A DNA stretch of 64,000 nucleotides, from the NCBI RefSeq assembly GCF_902498915.1, contig NZ_CABVLQ010000001.1; one strand, given 5' to 3'. Origin of the DNA: Escherichia ruysiae (GTDB taxonomy: Bacteria; Pseudomonadota; Gammaproteobacteria; Enterobacterales; Enterobacteriaceae). Below, piece by piece: positions 51,933 to 63,245 of the stretch; the first letter of the stretch is position 1, and each line of letters opens with the position of its first letter. The notes under the pieces were generated by a model. It worked only from the letters and a program-made list of their open reading frames with translations, had not been told where the DNA came from and made no database searches. The translations under genes were made by a program, and so were the position numbers.

Positions 51933-53129
51933 ATGAAAACCTGGATCTTTATATTTATGGCCGTAGCAATATTGCTATGGTTTTTGAGTACGTTAAGGCG
52001 TAAGCCCAGCCAAAAGAAAGGCTGTATTGACGCGATTATTCCTGCCTATAACGAAGGCCCCTGTCTGGCACAATCACTGGATAATCTGCTGCGCAATCCT
52101 TATTTTTGCCGGGTAATTTGTGTTAACGACGGCTCCACGGATAATACCGAAGCGGTAATGGCGGAAGTCAAACGCAAATGGGGCGACCGCTTTGTTGCTG
52201 TTACGCAAAAAAATACCGGCAAAGGCGGCGCTCTGATGAACGGCCTGAACTACGCCACCTGCGACCAGGTTTTTTTAAGCGATGCTGACACCTATGTTCC
52301 GCCCGATAAAGACGGAATGGGTTATATGCTGGCGGAAATTGAGCGCGGCGCTGATGCCGTCGGCGGCATTCCTTCCACAGCGTTAAAAGGCGCAGGTTTG
52401 CTGCCTCATATTCGCGCCACGGTAAAACTGCCGATGATCGTTATGAAGCGCACGCTACAACAGCTTTTGGGCGGCGCGCCCTTTATTATCAGCGGTGCCT
52501 GTGGGATGTTCCGTACCGATGTATTGCGTAAATTTGGTTTCTCTGATCGTACCAAAGTCGAAGATCTGGATCTCACCTGGACGTTGGTCGCCAATGGTTA
52601 CCGCATTCGTCAGGCGAATCGCTGTATTGTATACCCTCAGGAATGCAACAACCCGCGTGAGGAGTGGCGTCGCTGGCGGCGCTGGATTGTGGGTTACGCG
52701 GTCTGTATGCGTCTGCATAAAAGGCTTTTATTTAGCCGTTTCGGCATCTTCAGTATTTTCCCTATGCTGTTGGTCGTGCTCTATGGCGTTGGGATTTATC
52801 TAACCACCTGGTTTAATGAATTAATCACCACCGGGCCACATGGCGTGGTACTGGCCATGTTTCCGCTTATCTGGGTCGGCGTAGTTTGTGTTATTGGTGC
52901 TTTTAGCGCCTGGTTTCATCGTTGCTGGTTGTTGGTGCCTTTAGCGCCACTTTCCGTTGTGTATGTATTATTAGCTTATGCCATCTGGATTATTTATGGA
53001 CTTATTGCCTTTTTTACTGGACGCGAACCTCAGCGCGACAAACCCACCCGTTATTCCGCACTGGTGGAAGCGCCAACCGCTTATTCCCAACCTTCTGTCG
53101 CAGGAACTGAAAAGCTATCTGAAGCTTAA
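51933..53129 (+). CDS. yaiP: Membrane glycosyltransferase family 2 protein YaiP
   Basis: YaiP is an inner-membrane GT2 enzyme of 398 residues. An N-terminal membrane helix (5-20) is followed by the GT-A catalytic domain: NDGSTDNT (65-72), SDADT as the DxD motif (116-120), VEDLD (209-213) and RRWRRW (246-251). That last motif fits the (R/Q)xxRW signature of processive synthases such as PgaC or cellulose and hyaluronan synthases. Three or four C-terminal helices (about 272-362) could form a translocation path. The sugar donor and product are unknown. Its 3' end overlaps yaiX by 134 bp. Confidence 0.93.
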   Translation: MKTWIFIFMAVAILLWFLSTLRRKPSQKKGCIDAIIPAYNEGPCLAQSLDNLLRNPYFCRVICVNDGSTDNTEAVMAEVKRKWGDRFVAVTQKNTGKGGALMNGLNYATCDQVFLSDADTYVPPDKDGMGYMLAEIERGADAVGGIPSTALKGAGLLPHIRATVKLPMIVMKRTLQQLLGGAPFIISGACGMFRTDVLRKFGFSDRTKVEDLDLTWTLVANGYRIRQANRCIVYPQECNNPREEWRRWRRWIVGYAVCMRLHKRLLFSRFGIFSIFPMLLVVLYGVGIYLTTWFNELITTGPHGVVLAMFPLIWVGVVCVIGAFSAWFHRCWLLVPLAPLSVVYVLLAYAIWIIYGLIAFFTGREPQRDKPTRYSALVEAPTAYSQPSVAGTEKLSEA

Positions 53130-53688
53130 TGTTAAAGAGAAAAATATTCAGATTGCTGACCAAGTGATTATTGATGAAAGTGCCGGTGAAGTTGTTATCG
53201 GTGCCAATACCCGTATTTGCCACGGTGTGGTTATTCAAGGGCCGGTAGTGATTGGTACAAACTGCCTGATAGGTAATTATGCGTTTATTCGCCCCGGTAC
53301 GGTAATCAACAATGGCGTAAAAATTGGTTTTGCCACTGAAATCAAAAATGCGGTTATTGAGGCGGAAGCGATGATTGGACCGCAATGCTTTATTGCCGAT
53401 TCCGTTGTTGCAAGCCAGGCATATTTGGGCGCACAGGTGCGTACCAGTAACCATCGACTGGATGAACAGCCAGTATCGGTTCGCACCCCAGAGGGTATTA
53501 TCGCTACCGGCTGCGATAAATTAGGTTGTTATATTGGTCAGCGTTCACGTCTTGGCGTGCAGGTAATTATTTTACCTGGCCGAATTATTTCGCCAAACAC
53601 GCAACTTGGCCCGCGCGTTATTGTAGAACGCAATTTACCTACCGGAAATTATTCACTCCGGCAAGAACTTATCCGTACAGGAGATTAA
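52996..53688 (+). CDS. yaiX: Left-handed beta-helix acyltransferase YaiX, intact
   Basis: The ATG at 52996 gives 230 residues. A helical N-terminal part is followed by hexapeptide repeats ([LIV]-G-x4 type) over about 53-155 and again about 176-212. This is as in GlmU-like or maltose O-acetyltransferase-like enzymes. It would transfer an acetyl or similar group, or a nucleotidyl group, to a sugar. In K-12 I recall this gene as split by IS2; here it is uninterrupted. The start lies well inside yaiP, and a shorter product from a rare start codon cannot be excluded. Confidence 0.85.
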   Translation: MDLLPFLLDANLSATNPPVIPHWWKRQPLIPNLLSQELKSYLKLNVKEKNIQIADQVIIDESAGEVVIGANTRICHGVVIQGPVVIGTNCLIGNYAFIRPGTVINNGVKIGFATEIKNAVIEAEAMIGPQCFIADSVVASQAYLGAQVRTSNHRLDEQPVSVRTPEGIIATGCDKLGCYIGQRSRLGVQVIILPGRIISPNTQLGPRVIVERNLPTGNYSLRQELIRTGD

Positions 53689-53689
53689 A

Positions 53690-54463
53690 ATGATAAAACG
53701 GACGTTATTAGCAGCGGCAATCTTTAGCGCATTGCCCGCTTATGCCGGGTTAACTTCTATTACCGCAGGCTACGATTTTACCGATTATTCTGGCGATCAT
53801 GGCAACCGTAATTTAGCGTATGCTGAACTGGTGGCGAAAGTTGAAAACGCAACGCTGCTTTTTAATCTTTCCCAGGGGCGTCGTGATTATGAGACTGAAC
53901 GTTTCAATGCCACACGCGGTCAGGGCGCTGTCTGGTACAAATGGAATAACTGGCTGACAACCCGCACGGGTATTGCCTTTGCCGATAATACACCGGTCTT
54001 TGCCCGCCAGGATTTTCGTCAGGATATTAACCTGGCTTTGCTGCCAAAAACGCTGTTCACGACTGGTTATCGCTACACTAAATATTACGATGATGTTGAA
54101 GTCGATGCCTGGCAAGGCGGCGTATCGCTCTACACTGGCCCGGTGATCACCAGCTATCGCTATACCCATTATGACTCCAGCGATGCTGGCGGCAGTTACA
54201 GCAATATGATTTCCGTGCGTCTGAATGACCCTCGCGGCGGCGGTTATACTCAACTTTGGCTTAGTCGTGGGACGGGAGCTTACACCTACGACTGGTCTCC
54301 GGAGACGCGTCACGGGAGCATGAAGAGCGCCAGTTTACAACGTATTCAGCCTTTGACAGAGCAACTGAATCTGGGGCTGACTGCCGGTAAAGTGTGGTAT
54401 GACACGCCGACCGATGATTATAACGGCCTGCAATTCGCTGCCAATCTGACCTGGAAATTCTGA
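53690..54463 (+). CDS. yaiO: YaiO family outer-membrane beta-barrel protein
   Basis: The 257-residue protein has a signal peptide (MIKRTLLAAAIFSALPAYA) and then an alternating polar/aromatic beta-barrel of roughly 12 strands ending WKF, the usual outer-membrane insertion signal. The family is related to outer-membrane export channels that in other bacteria are joined to TPR domains, as in PgaA. Its ATG is 1 bp beyond the yaiX stop, so it is translationally linked. It would be the exit channel of the yaiSPX product, an inference from context. Confidence 0.9.
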   Translation: MIKRTLLAAAIFSALPAYAGLTSITAGYDFTDYSGDHGNRNLAYAELVAKVENATLLFNLSQGRRDYETERFNATRGQGAVWYKWNNWLTTRTGIAFADNTPVFARQDFRQDINLALLPKTLFTTGYRYTKYYDDVEVDAWQGGVSLYTGPVITSYRYTHYDSSDAGGSYSNMISVRLNDPRGGGYTQLWLSRGTGAYTYDWSPETRHGSMKSASLQRIQPLTEQLNLGLTAGKVWYDTPTDDYNGLQFAANLTWKF

Positions 54464-54587
54464 TTCCTTCCGCCGCCTGCTATCCGGGCGGCAATCCCAC
54501 GAGATTAGCGCCCAAACACTCTTCTTTCCTCTTCGTTTCCTCCAGATATCACCCACATTCATCGGATAAATTTTATTCTCCAGTGTT

Positions 54588-54642
54588 ATATACTATAGGG
54601 GGGTATGCATTGACATATAGCATACCCCCCTATAGTATATTG
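54588..54642 (+). promoter_or_regulatory. frm promoter and FrmR operator: perfect 21-bp inverted repeat
   Basis: The 21-bp arms at 54588-54608 and 54620-54640 are exact inverted copies, separated by 11 bp. Each arm contains ATAGGGGGGTAT, the G-tract motif known for RcnR/FrmR-family operators. The promoter -35 TTGACA (54610-54615) lies in the spacer and a -10-like TAGTAT (54633-54638) in the right arm, 17 bp apart. A bound FrmR tetramer would block RNA polymerase directly. Confidence 0.88.
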
Positions 54643-54664
54643 CGTACAGATGATGAGGTGCGAA

Positions 54665-54940
54665 ATGCCCAGTACTCCGGAAGAGAAGAAAAAGGTGCTT
54701 ACTCGAGTTCGTCGTATTCGGGGGCAGATTGATGCTCTGGAACGGTCACTGGAAGGTGATGCCGAATGCCGTGCCATACTCCAGCAGATCGCTGCCGTTC
54801 GGGGCGCGGCTAACGGGCTGATGGCAGAAGTGCTTGAAAGCCATATCCGGGAAACGTTTGACCGAAATGACTGCTACAGCCGCGAAGTCAGCCAATCCGT
54901 TGATGACACGATTGAACTGGTTCGTGCCTATCTTAAATAG
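54665..54940 (+). CDS. frmR: Formaldehyde-responsive repressor FrmR
   Basis: FrmR is a CsoR/RcnR-type all-helical repressor that releases DNA when formaldehyde crosslinks its N-terminal proline to a cysteine. The ATG at 54665 gives 91 residues starting [20 protein letters not shown]. The sensing residues Pro2 and Cys35 and the conserved H60 are present. It heads the operon frmR-frmA, with the operator immediately upstream. Confidence 0.97.
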
Positions 54941-54974
54941 CAGAAACCACTACCCTATTGAGGAAAAGCGAAAT

Positions 54975-56084
54975 ATGAAATCACGTGCTGCCGTTGCATT
55001 TGCTCCCGGTAAACCACTGGAAATCGTTGAAATTGACGTAGCGCCACCGAAGAAAGGTGAAGTGCTGATTAAAGTCACTCATACCGGCGTCTGCCATACT
55101 GATGCATTTACCCTCTCCGGCGATGACCCGGAAGGTGTATTCCCGGTCGTTCTCGGTCACGAAGGGGCTGGCGTTGTGGTTGAAGTCGGTGAAGGCGTGA
55201 CCAGCGTTAAACCTGGCGACCATGTGATCCCGCTTTACACCGCAGAGTGCGGCGAGTGCGAATTCTGTCGTTCCGGTAAAACCAACCTCTGTGTCGCGGT
55301 TCGCGAAACCCAGGGCAAAGGTCTGATGCCAGACGGCACAACACGTTTTTCTTACAACGGGCAACCGCTTTATCACTACATGGGCTGTTCCACCTTCAGT
55401 GAATATACCGTGGTCGCGGAAGTGTCTCTGGCAAAAATTAACCCAGAAGCAAACCATGAACACGTCTGCCTGCTGGGCTGTGGCGTCACCACCGGCATTG
55501 GCGCAGTACACAACACCGCTAAAGTTCAACCTGGTGATTCCGTTGCCGTATTCGGTCTTGGTGCGATTGGTCTGGCGGTTGTTCAGGGCGCTCGTCAGGC
55601 GAAAGCGGGACGGATTATCGCTATCGACACTAACCCGAAGAAATTCGATCTGGCACGTCGCTTCGGTGCCACCGACTGCATTAATCCGAATGACTACGAC
55701 AAACCGATTAAAGATGTCCTGCTGGATATCAACAAATGGGGTATCGACCATACCTTTGAGTGCATCGGCAACGTCAATGTGATGCGCGCGGCGTTGGAAA
55801 GTGCTCACCGTGGCTGGGGTCAGTCGGTGATCATCGGTGTGGCTGGCGCCGGTCAGGAAATCTCAACCCGTCCATTCCAGTTGGTCACCGGTCGCGTATG
55901 GAAAGGTTCCGCGTTTGGCGGCGTGAAAGGTCGTTCCCAGTTGCCGGGTATGGTTGAAGATGCGATGAAAGGTAATATCGACCTGGAGCCGTTTGTAACG
56001 CATACCATGAGTCTGGATGAAATTAATGACGCCTTTGAATTAATGCATGAAGGCAAATCAATTCGAACCGTGATCCGTTATTAA
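54975..56084 (+). CDS. frmA: S-(hydroxymethyl)glutathione dehydrogenase / class III alcohol dehydrogenase
   Basis: FrmA oxidises S-hydroxymethylglutathione (formed from formaldehyde and glutathione) with NAD and also reduces S-nitrosoglutathione. The ATG at 54975 gives 369 residues. The catalytic zinc motif GVCHTD, the GHEGAG block, the structural zinc block CGECEFCRSGKTNLC and the Rossmann motif GLGAIGL are present. The partner S-formylglutathione hydrolase gene frmB, which follows in K-12, is missing here. Confidence 0.97.
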   Translation: MKSRAAVAFAPGKPLEIVEIDVAPPKKGEVLIKVTHTGVCHTDAFTLSGDDPEGVFPVVLGHEGAGVVVEVGEGVTSVKPGDHVIPLYTAECGECEFCRSGKTNLCVAVRETQGKGLMPDGTTRFSYNGQPLYHYMGCSTFSEYTVVAEVSLAKINPEANHEHVCLLGCGVTTGIGAVHNTAKVQPGDSVAVFGLGAIGLAVVQGARQAKAGRIIAIDTNPKKFDLARRFGATDCINPNDYDKPIKDVLLDINKWGIDHTFECIGNVNVMRAALESAHRGWGQSVIIGVAGAGQEISTRPFQLVTGRVWKGSAFGGVKGRSQLPGMVEDAMKGNIDLEPFVTHTMSLDEINDAFELMHEGKSIRTVIRY

Positions 56085-56102
56085 TATCCCGCACGTAACG
56101 AA

Positions 56103-56133
56103 CCGTCGCCATCCTGTTCGCGGATGGTGACGG
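56103..56133. terminator. Hairpin between frmA and yaiL
   Basis: CCGTCGCCATCC (56103-56114) pairs with GGATGGTGACGG (56122-56133), with one mismatch and a 7-nt loop. It lies 19 bp after frmA, between the convergent frmA and yaiL genes, and occupies the place where frmB lies in K-12. Confidence 0.65.
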
Positions 56134-56141
56134 ACATATAA

Positions 56142-56681
56142 TTACCACATCAAATCATCAGGCACCTTAAAGTCGGCATACGGATCGTCTTCATCCTGCT
56201 CTTCGGCGCTGAGTGCACTGTGCAACACAATACTGCTGGCATCACGTTGGGCGATTTTGTCGGCAACGCTTGCCGGAATAATGGCGTATTCACCTTCACT
56301 ATTGCCGTCAGTAACCAAACGGGCAATTGCCAGGCGGCCATTAATCAACTGCGTTTGCGTGAGCTTATCTACAAAAATTTTCTTAATCAGATTGCCGTCG
56401 GTGAAGTTAAAACCGATATCGCCATTAGCAATGGTGATACGGTTCATTTCAATAAGCTGCTTCACCTGGGCTTTATATTCTTTCGCTAATGCCGCTTGTT
56501 TTTGTTGTTCACTAAGCTGTTTATCACGCTCAAGCTGTGCCTTTTTATTTTCTTCTACCGCCGCCCGTGCTTCACGCGCCTGAACACGCGATTTTTTCGC
56601 CGTTCTCTCGACCTTCGCCGCTTTTTTGCTGGTGACTAATCCTGCTTTGAGCAACTGCTCTTGTAAGGTAAGTTTTGCCAT
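56142..56681 (-). CDS. yaiL: YaiL, DUF2058 family protein
   Basis: The ATG at 56681 gives 179 residues. The N-terminal half is a highly charged coiled coil (about 15-75, rich in Lys, Ala, Gln and Glu: AKKSRVQAREARAAVEENKK). It is followed by a small folded part and an acidic tail (AEEQDEDDPYADFKVPDDL). It may associate with nucleic acid or ribosomes, but the function is unknown. Its stop is 57 bp from frmA. Confidence 0.92.
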   Translation of the reverse strand: MAKLTLQEQLLKAGLVTSKKAAKVERTAKKSRVQAREARAAVEENKKAQLERDKQLSEQQKQAALAKEYKAQVKQLIEMNRITIANGDIGFNFTDGNLIKKIFVDKLTQTQLINGRLAIARLVTDGNSEGEYAIIPASVADKIAQRDASSIVLHSALSAEEQDEDDPYADFKVPDDLMW

Positions 56682-56817
56682 CTTTATTTCCAAACCCGCT
56701 GAATAATTTTTGCGAGTATACCTGTAAATACAGTGAGTGTATCGAAGTGGGCTTTTTCTCTCCTGTGACCTGGCGTCAGCATTTTAAATTTCACTTTGGT
56801 GTCAGCCCTGCCGGGTG

Positions 56818-56846
56818 GCGCAAAACCTTCCGTGGTATGGCATGAT
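56818..56846 (+). promoter_or_regulatory. lacI promoter
   Basis: The weak -35 GCGCAA (56818-56823) and -10 CATGAT (56841-56846) with 17-bp spacing are identical to the known lacI promoter elements. The sequence upstream of about 56815 differs from K-12, where mhpR would begin. Confidence 0.8.
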
Positions 56847-56881
56847 AACGCCCGGAAGAGAGTCAATTCAGGATGGTGAAT

Positions 56882-57956
56882 GTGAAACCAGTAACGCTAT
56901 ACGATGTCGCCGAGTATGCCGGAGTCTCTTATCAGACCGTTTCCCGCGTGGTAAATCAGGCCAGCCACGTTTCTGCGAAAACGCGGGAAAAAGTGGAAGC
57001 GGCAATGGCGGAGCTGAATTACATTCCCAACCGCGTGGCACAGCAACTAGCGGGCAAACAGTCGTTGCTGATTGGCGTTGCCACTTCCAACCTGGCGCTT
57101 CATGCGCCTTCACAAATTGTTGCGGCAATTAAATCCCGCGCCGATCAACTCGGTGCCAGCGTAGTGGTATCAATGGTGGAACGCAGTGGCGTCGAAGCCT
57201 GTAAAGCGGCGGTTCATAATCTTCTCGCACAACGCGTCAGCGGCCTGATTATCAACTATCCCCTGGATGAACAAGATGCCATCGCCGTAGAGGCAGCCTG
57301 CGGCCACGTGCCGGTTTTGTTTCTTGATGTCTCCGACAAATCCCCCATTAACAGCATTATTTTTTCCCATGATGACGGCGCACGGCTCGGCGTGGAACAT
57401 CTGGTCGCGTTGGGTCACCAGCAAATTGCGCTGTTGGCGGGTCCATTAAGTTCTGTCTCGGCGCGTCTGCGTCTGGCGGGCTGGCACAAATATCTCGATT
57501 GCAATCAACTACAGCCAATAGCGGAGCTTGAGGGTGACTGGAGCGCCATGTCTGGTTTTCAACAAACCATACAGATGCTGAATGAGGGCATTACCCCCAC
57601 CGCAATGCTGGTTGCTAACGATCAGATGGCGCTGGGTGCAATGCGCGCCATTACCGAGTCAGGGCTGCGCGTTGGTGCGGATATCTCAGTGGTGGGGTAT
57701 GACGATACCGAAGACAGCTCGTGTTATATCCCACCGTTAACCACCATTAAACAGGATTTTCGCCTGCTGGGGCAGACCAGCGTGGATCGCTTGCTGCAAC
57801 TCTCTCAGGGCCAGGCGGTGAAGGGAAATCAGCTATTGCCCGTATCACTGGTGACACGTAAAACCACCCTGCCACCCAATACGCAAACCGCCTCTCCCCG
57901 CGCGTTGGCGGATTCATTAATGCAGCTGGCACGGCAAATTTCCCGGCTGGAAACCG

Positions 57957-57964
<8 letters not shown>
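56882..57964 (+). CDS. lacI: Lactose operon repressor LacI
   Basis: LacI is the allolactose-responsive tetrameric repressor of lacZYA. The GTG at 56882 gives 360 residues, the normal length. The helix-turn-helix segment LYDVAEYAGVSYQTVSRVVN, the hinge LAGKQSLLIGVAT, the periplasmic-binding-protein core and the C-terminal leucine heptad for tetramerisation (SLMQLARQISRLE) are present. An in-frame ATG three codons upstream, at 56873, is created by a base change from what I recall in K-12. Scattered core substitutions are seen, for example in the 270-320 codon range, with DNA-binding residues unchanged. Confidence 0.97.
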
Positions 57965-61161
<3,197 letters not shown>

Positions 61162-61212
61162 TAATAACCGGGCAGGCCATGTCTGCCCGTATTTCGCGTA
61201 AGGAAATCCATT

Positions 61213-62466
61213 ATGTTCTATCTAAAAAACACAAACTTTTGGATGTTCGGCTTATTCTTTTTCTTTTACTTTTTTATCATGGGAGCCTACTTCCCGTTTT
61301 TCCCGATTTGGCTACATGACATCAACCATATCAGCAAAAGTGATACGGGTATTATTTTTGCCGCTATTTCTCTATTCTCTCTGTTATTCCAACCGCTGTT
61401 TGGCTTGCTTTCTGACAAACTTGGGCTGCGCAAATATCTGCTATGGATTATTACCGGCATGTTAGTGATGTTTGCGCCATTCTTTATTTTTATCTTTGGC
61501 CCGCTGTTACAATACAATATTTTATTGGGTTCGGTTGTTGGCGGTATTTATCTTGGTTTTTGTTTTAACGCCGGTGCGCCAGCAGTAGAAGCATTTATCG
61601 AGAAGGTCAGCCGTCGCAGTAATTTCGAATTTGGTCGCGCGCGAATGTTTGGTTGCGTTGGCTGGGCGCTGTGTGCCTCGATTGTCGGCATCATGTTCAC
61701 CATCAACAACCAGTTTGTTTTCTGGTTGGGTTCTGGCTGTGCACTCATCCTCGCTGTATTGCTCTTTTTCGCCAAAACAGATGCCCCTTCTTCCGCCACG
61801 GTTGCCAATGCCGTAGGTGCCAACCATTCGGCATTTAGCCTTAAGCTGGCGCTGGAACTGTTCAGACAGCCAAAGCTGTGGTTTTTGTCACTGTATGTTA
61901 TTGGCGTTTCCTGCACCTACGATGTTTTTGACCAACAGTTTGCTAATTTCTTTACTTCGTTCTTTGCCACCGGTGAGCAAGGTACGCGGGTATTTGGCTA
62001 TGTCACAACAATGGGCGAATTACTTAACGCCTCGATTATGTTCTTTGCGCCGCTGATCATTAATCGCATCGGCGGGAAAAACGCCCTGCTACTGGCTGGC
62101 ACCATTATGTCAGTACGTATTATTGGCTCATCGTTCGCCACCTCGGCGCTGGAAGAGGTTATTCTAAAAACGCTGCATATGTTTGAAGTCCCGTTTCTGC
62201 TGGTGGGCTGCTTTAAATATATTACCAGCCAGTTTGAAGTGCGTTTTTCAGCGACGATTTATCTGGTCTGTTTCTGCTTCTTTAAGCAACTGGCGATGAT
62301 TTTTATGTCTGTACTGGCGGGCAATATGTATGAAAGCATCGGTTTCCAGGGCGCGTATCTGGTGCTGGGTCTGGTGGCGCTGGGCTTCACCTTAATTTCC
62401 GTGTTCACGCTCAGCGGCCCCGGCCCGCTTTCTCTGCTGCGTCGCCAGGTGAATGAAGTCGCTTAA
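61213..62466 (+). CDS. lacY: Lactose permease LacY
   Basis: LacY is the 12-helix lactose/proton symporter of the MFS. The 417-residue protein has the residues essential for transport: E126, R144, E269, R302, H322 and E325. A glutamate stands at position 315 (SALEEVIL) where I remember valine in K-12, close to the H322/E325 proton-coupling site in helix X. It begins 51 bp after lacZ. Confidence 0.97.
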   Translation: MFYLKNTNFWMFGLFFFFYFFIMGAYFPFFPIWLHDINHISKSDTGIIFAAISLFSLLFQPLFGLLSDKLGLRKYLLWIITGMLVMFAPFFIFIFGPLLQYNILLGSVVGGIYLGFCFNAGAPAVEAFIEKVSRRSNFEFGRARMFGCVGWALCASIVGIMFTINNQFVFWLGSGCALILAVLLFFAKTDAPSSATVANAVGANHSAFSLKLALELFRQPKLWFLSLYVIGVSCTYDVFDQQFANFFTSFFATGEQGTRVFGYVTTMGELLNASIMFFAPLIINRIGGKNALLLAGTIMSVRIIGSSFATSALEEVILKTLHMFEVPFLLVGCFKYITSQFEVRFSATIYLVCFCFFKQLAMIFMSVLAGNMYESIGFQGAYLVLGLVALGFTLISVFTLSGPGPLSLLRRQVNEVA

Positions 62467-62474
62467 GCAATCAA

Positions 62475-62508
62475 TGTCGGATGCGGCGCGAGCGCCTTAT
62501 CCGACCAA
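62475..62508. repeat. REP element between lacY and lacA
   Basis: The palindrome TGTCGGATGCGGCGCGAGCG...CCTTATCCGACCA lies between lacY and lacA. It is known in K-12 and is thought to reduce lacA expression and stabilise upstream mRNA. Confidence 0.9.
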
Positions 62509-62531
62509 CATATCAGGACGGAATGATCGCA

Positions 62532-63143
62532 ATGAACATGTCGATGACAGAAAGAATAAAAGCAGGAAAGCTATTTACCGATATGTGCGAAGGCTTACCT
62601 GAAAAAAGACTTCGTGGGAAAACGTTAATGTATGAGTTTAATCACTCGCATCCAGCGGAAGTTGAAAAAAGGGAAAGCCTGCTTAAAGAAATGTTTGCCA
62701 CGGTAGGAGAAAATGCCTGGATAGAACCGCCTGTCTATTTCTCTTACGGTTCCAACATCCATATAGGCCGCAATTTTTATGCAAATTTCAATTTAACCAT
62801 CGTCGATGATTACACGGTAACGATCGGTGATAACGTACTGATTGCCCCCAACGTTACTCTTTCCGTTACGGGGCACCCGGTACACCATGAATTAAGAAAA
62901 AACGGAGAGATGTACTCTTTTCCGATAACGATAGGCAATAATGTCTGGATCGGGAGTCATGTGGTCATTAATCCAGGCATCACCATCGGGGATAATTCGG
63001 TTATTGGCGCGGGTAGCGTCGTCACAAAAAACATTCCACCAAACGTCGTAGCTGCGGGCGTTCCCTGTCGGGTTATTCGCGAAATAAACGACCGGGATAA
63101 GCAGTATTATTTCAAAGATTACAAAGTTGAATCGTCAGTTTAA
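62532..63143 (+). CDS. lacA: Galactoside O-acetyltransferase
   Basis: LacA acetylates non-metabolisable galactosides with acetyl-CoA. The ATG at 62532 gives 203 residues, the usual length. It is a left-handed beta-helix protein with hexapeptide repeats and the catalytic H115 in TGHPVHHE. The open frame extends 17 codons upstream through the REP but the ATG at 62532 matches the known N-terminus MNMSMTER. Confidence 0.97.
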   Translation: MNMSMTERIKAGKLFTDMCEGLPEKRLRGKTLMYEFNHSHPAEVEKRESLLKEMFATVGENAWIEPPVYFSYGSNIHIGRNFYANFNLTIVDDYTVTIGDNVLIAPNVTLSVTGHPVHHELRKNGEMYSFPITIGNNVWIGSHVVINPGITIGDNSVIGAGSVVTKNIPPNVVAAGVPCRVIREINDRDKQYYFKDYKVESSV

Positions 63144-63155
63144 ATTATAAAAATT

Positions 63156-63220
63156 GCCTGATGCGCTTCGCTTATCAGGCCTACAAATTCAGTGATCTAC
63201 GTTGGCCGCATCCGGCATGA
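63156..63220. repeat. REP-like sequence between lacA and cynX
   Basis: The palindrome GCCTGATGCGCTTCGCTTAT...CAGGCCTAC (63156-63184) is followed by a half-element GGCCGCATCCGGCATG. It lies between the convergent lacA and cynX. Confidence 0.75.
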
Positions 63221-63245
63221 ACAAAGCGCAGGAACAGGCGTCGCC

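Noticed and set aside
54981..55808. 275-codon minus-strand frame opposite frmA
   Set aside because: It is antisense to a complete, zinc-motif-bearing FrmA and has no family resemblance.
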